Assembly: GCA_016938395.1 (NCBI GenBank)
Contig: JAFGUS010000194.1
Location: 1 to 9,348, forward strand
Origin: Coriobacteriia bacterium
GTDB lineage: Bacteria; Actinomycetota; Coriobacteriia; Anaerosomatales; Anaerosomataceae
Reading direction: 5' to 3'
DNA length: 9,348 bases
Shown: one piece after another, positions 7,504 through 9,348 of the stretch
Position numbering within the stretch: position 1 is the stretch's first letter
How the letters are laid out: every line of letters starts with the position of its first letter
The notes under the pieces: generated by a model
Seen by the model: the letters and a program-made list of their open reading frames with translations, nothing else
Database searches by the model: none
What the model was told of the DNA's origin: nothing
Translations under genes and position numbers: made by a program

Positions 7504-8418
7504 CTAGCAGCAGGACGCGGGCTTGGGATCGGGGTTGGTCTCCCCGAGCACGAGCCGGCTGAAGCGAACGATCTCGACCGTGGCACCAGCCTCGCGGCCC
7601 GCCTGCTCGGCGTGCTGTGCGACCGTGATGTCCGGGTTCTTGACGAAGGGCTGCTCGAGCAGGCAGAACTCCTTGTAGTACTTCTCGAGGCGACCCTGCG
7701 CGATCTTCTCCTGGATCGGCTCCGGCTTCCCCGTCTCGGCAGCCTGCGCCTTGTAGATGGCAAGCTCGTGCTCCACCACGTCGGAGGGCACCTCGTCGCG
7801 GCGGACCGCGATCGGCGAGGCCGCTGCGACCTGCATGGCGACATCCTTGCCCAGACCGGCGATCAGAGACGATGCCGCGGCAGCGTCCGAGTCCGTGCCG
7901 AGCTCGACGAGAACGCCGATGTTCCCGATGCCGTGGATGTACGCGGCGATACGGCCCGCGGAGGTGGCCCGCTCGAAGCGGACGAACCGCGCGATGCCCA
8001 TGTTCTCGCCCAGCTTGGTGACGGTCTCACCCAACAGCTGCTCCACCGTGATCTCGGGACGGCTGGTATAGGGCTGCGCAAGCAGCGTGGCGACGTCGTC
8101 GGGGGCCTGCTCGGCGACCTGGCGGGCCACCTCGCCGACGAAGGACTTGAAGTCGGCGTTACGGGCGACGAAGTCGGTCTCGCAGTTGACCTCGACGAGG
8201 ACGCCAACGGCGCCATCCTCACTCGTGTGGCCACCGATGATGCCTTCGTTCGTGGCCCTTCCGGCCTTCTTGGCGAGGTCCGCGAGGCCCTTGGTGCGCA
8301 GGACATCGACGGCCGCGGCCATGTCGCCCTCAGCCTCGGCGAGCGCCTTCTTACAGTCCATCATGCCGGCCCCGGTGCTCTCGCGGAGCTCCTTGACCAT
8401 CGCAGCGGTGATCTCCAT
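7504..8418 (-). CDS. tsf: Translation elongation factor Ts
   Basis: EF-Ts is the guanine nucleotide exchange factor that regenerates EF-Tu-GTP from EF-Tu-GDP. The N-terminal UBA-like domain carries the first family signature, LRESTGAGMMDCKKAL (11-26), and the second signature, VEVNCETDFVARN (75-87), includes the TDFV motif (81-84) that contacts EF-Tu. Two core repeats follow, the second recognisable around GRIAAYIHGIGNIGVLVELG and KDVAMQVAAASP. At 304 residues it is longer than the 283 of E. coli. The C-terminus after EIVRFSRLVLGE adds a short tail, TNPDPKPASCC, ending in two cysteines, which I do not recognise as a family feature. ATG at 8418 has AGGAGG (8428-8423), spacing 4. It follows rpsB by 51 bases in the near-universal rpsB-tsf pair, and the hairpin at 7459-7491 lies downstream. 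Confidence 0.98.
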   Translation of the reverse strand: MEITAAMVKELRESTGAGMMDCKKALAEAEGDMAAAVDVLRTKGLADLAKKAGRATNEGIIGGHTSEDGAVGVLVEVNCETDFVARNADFKSFVGEVARQVAEQAPDDVATLLAQPYTSRPEITVEQLLGETVTKLGENMGIARFVRFERATSAGRIAAYIHGIGNIGVLVELGTDSDAAAASSLIAGLGKDVAMQVAAASPIAVRRDEVPSDVVEHELAIYKAQAAETGKPEPIQEKIAQGRLEKYYKEFCLLEQPFVKNPDITVAQHAEQAGREAGATVEIVRFSRLVLGETNPDPKPASCC

Positions 8419-8469
8419 GGTTCCTCCTAGCTCGGCCGTGGGGCCGGTACGGTTCGGTGCGACGGGTGC

Positions 8470-9348
8470 TTACCCCTCCGCGGGTGCGTCTGACGCCTCG
8501 ACTGCGGCGGCATCGGCCGTCGGCTCCGAGATGACCGTGACTGTGGCATCCTCGGCTGGAGCCTCGGAGATGATCTCCGTCACAGCGGGCGCCTCGGTGA
8601 CGACGACGGGCTCGGCCACTACGGCGGTTCCCGTCTCAGCGGCAGCAGCGGTCGGCACCTCGGCCACGGCGTCGGCACCCTCACCGGGCACCGGAAGGCC
8701 CGCGGCGCGGCGGCCGTCGAGTGCGGCATCGCCGATGACGCGGCAGATGAGGCTGACCGAGCGGATGGCGTCGTCGTTGCCGGGGATCACGTAGTCGACC
8801 TCGTCGGGATCCGCGTTGGTGTCGATGAGCCCGATGATCGGGATGCCGAGGCGACGCGCCTCCTTGACAGCGATGGCCTCACGCTTGGTGTCGACGACGA
8901 ACACGGCCTGCGGAAGCTCGGCCATGTCGCGGAAGCCCGTGAGGTCGCGCTGCAGCTTCTCGAGTTCACGGCGCAGGATGAGCGCTTCCTTCTTGGGGCG
9001 CTGTGCCAGCTCTCCGGACTCCTCCATCTGCTCGAGCTCCATCATGCGCCGGATGCGGCCACGGATGGTCACGAAGTTGGTGAGCATGCCACCAAGCCAG
9101 CGCTGGTTGACGTACGGCTGTCCCGAGCGCTCCGCCTCACGGTGGACCGGGTCCTGCGCCTGCTTCTTGGTGCCCACGAACAGCACGGAGCCGCCGCGCG
9201 CGGCGGTGTCGCGCACGAACCGATACGCGAGATCGATCTCACGGAGCGTGCGCTGCAGGTCGAGGATGTAGATGCCGTTGCGCTCGGTGAAGATGTACGG
9301 CTTCATCTTCGGGTTCCAGCGGCGGGTCTGATGACCGAAGTGCACGCC
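8470..9348 (-). CDS. rpsB: 30S ribosomal protein S2 with long acidic C-terminal tail (5' end cut by window edge)
   Basis: S2 binds the 30S subunit between head and body and is needed for S1 association and initiation. The frame is open to the window edge: the first visible codons read [20 protein letters not shown], which in the family lies about 10-15 residues inside the protein, so the true start is outside; the GTG at 9345 is the internal Val, not a start. The visible 292 codons show [37 protein letters not shown], the coiled-coil segment with [22 protein letters not shown], the segment [20 protein letters not shown], and [24 protein letters not shown]. After [13 protein letters not shown] comes a 68-residue tail rich in Ala, Glu, Val, Thr and Pro with repeated EAPA/EPTA/DAPA units and no Lys or Arg, probably disordered. 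The TAA stop is 51 bases before tsf. Identity is certain; the tail is the only oddity. Confidence 0.97.
   Translation of the reverse strand, partial: GVHFGHQTRRWNPKMKPYIFTERNGIYILDLQRTLREIDLAYRFVRDTAARGGSVLFVGTKKQAQDPVHREAERSGQPYVNQRWLGGMLTNFVTIRGRIRRMMELEQMEESGELAQRPKKEALILRRELEKLQRDLTGFRDMAELPQAVFVVDTKREAIAVKEARRLGIPIIGLIDTNADPDEVDYVIPGNDDAIRSVSLICRVIGDAALDGRRAAGLPVPGEGADAVAEVPTAAAAETGTAVVAEPVVVTEAPAVTEIISEAPAEDATVTVISEPTADAAAVEASDAPAEG
8473..8676 (-). other. Low-complexity acidic tail region of S2
   Basis: This codes for the last 68 residues of S2. They contain no lysine or arginine, many Ala, Val, Glu and Thr, and degenerate repeats around VTEAPA, ISEAPA, ISEPTA and SDAPA. The composition predicts an unstructured, negatively charged extension outside the S2 fold. 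C-terminal extensions of S2 are known in actinobacteria, but I cannot judge from sequence alone how far this one is conserved. Confidence 0.75.

Noticed and set aside
9343..9345. GTG as start of rpsB
   Set aside because: This GTG is the conserved internal Val of GVHFGHQ; the frame continues past the window edge, so the gene is partial.

Overview
The window is a dense run of housekeeping genes, all on the minus strand, so transcription runs from high to low coordinates. Read 5' to 3' the order is rpsB (5' end cut off by the window edge), tsf, pyrH, frr, uppS, cdsA, dxr, rseP, ispG, a 130-residue protein with a Rossmann-like fold, and proS (3' end cut off). Codons are strongly GC-rich, several genes start with GTG, and nearly every gene has a clear GGAGG-type ribosome binding site. 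There are no mobile elements, tRNAs, rRNAs or CRISPR arrays. The longest interval without a gene is about 100 bases.

A high-GC Gram-positive bacterium is most likely. In mycobacteria and streptomycetes, as I remember them, uppS lies elsewhere; here it sits between frr and cdsA, and ispG follows rseP, as in clostridia. High GC combined with this clostridial-style order suggests a deep-branching actinobacterium such as the Coriobacteriia. This is inferred from gene order and composition, not from a search.

Layout: 7504-9348 holds the translation pair S2 and EF-Ts. A perfect 15-bp hairpin at 7459-7491 separates it from the next block. The block at 3399-7402 (pyrH, frr, uppS, cdsA, dxr) is tightly packed with ATGA, GTGA and TGATG junctions and is probably translationally coupled. 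A 71-base gap precedes rseP and ispG, followed by a 93-base gap, the small Rossmann protein, a 58-base gap and proS.

The genes link protein synthesis (S2, EF-Ts, ribosome recycling factor, prolyl-tRNA synthetase) with UMP supply and envelope lipid synthesis. Dxr and IspG are early and late enzymes of the MEP isoprenoid pathway. UppS turns its products into the undecaprenyl carrier for peptidoglycan, CdsA makes CDP-diacylglycerol for phospholipids, and RseP is a membrane protease of the site-2 family.

This is mostly a conserved core region, and I do not see a wholly new system. The points that merit a second look are a winged-helix-like insertion in the cytosolic loop of RseP, the stand-alone Rossmann protein between ispG and proS, the acidic Ala/Glu/Val-rich tail of S2, the Cys-Cys C-terminus of EF-Ts, and the hairpin between tsf and pyrH.
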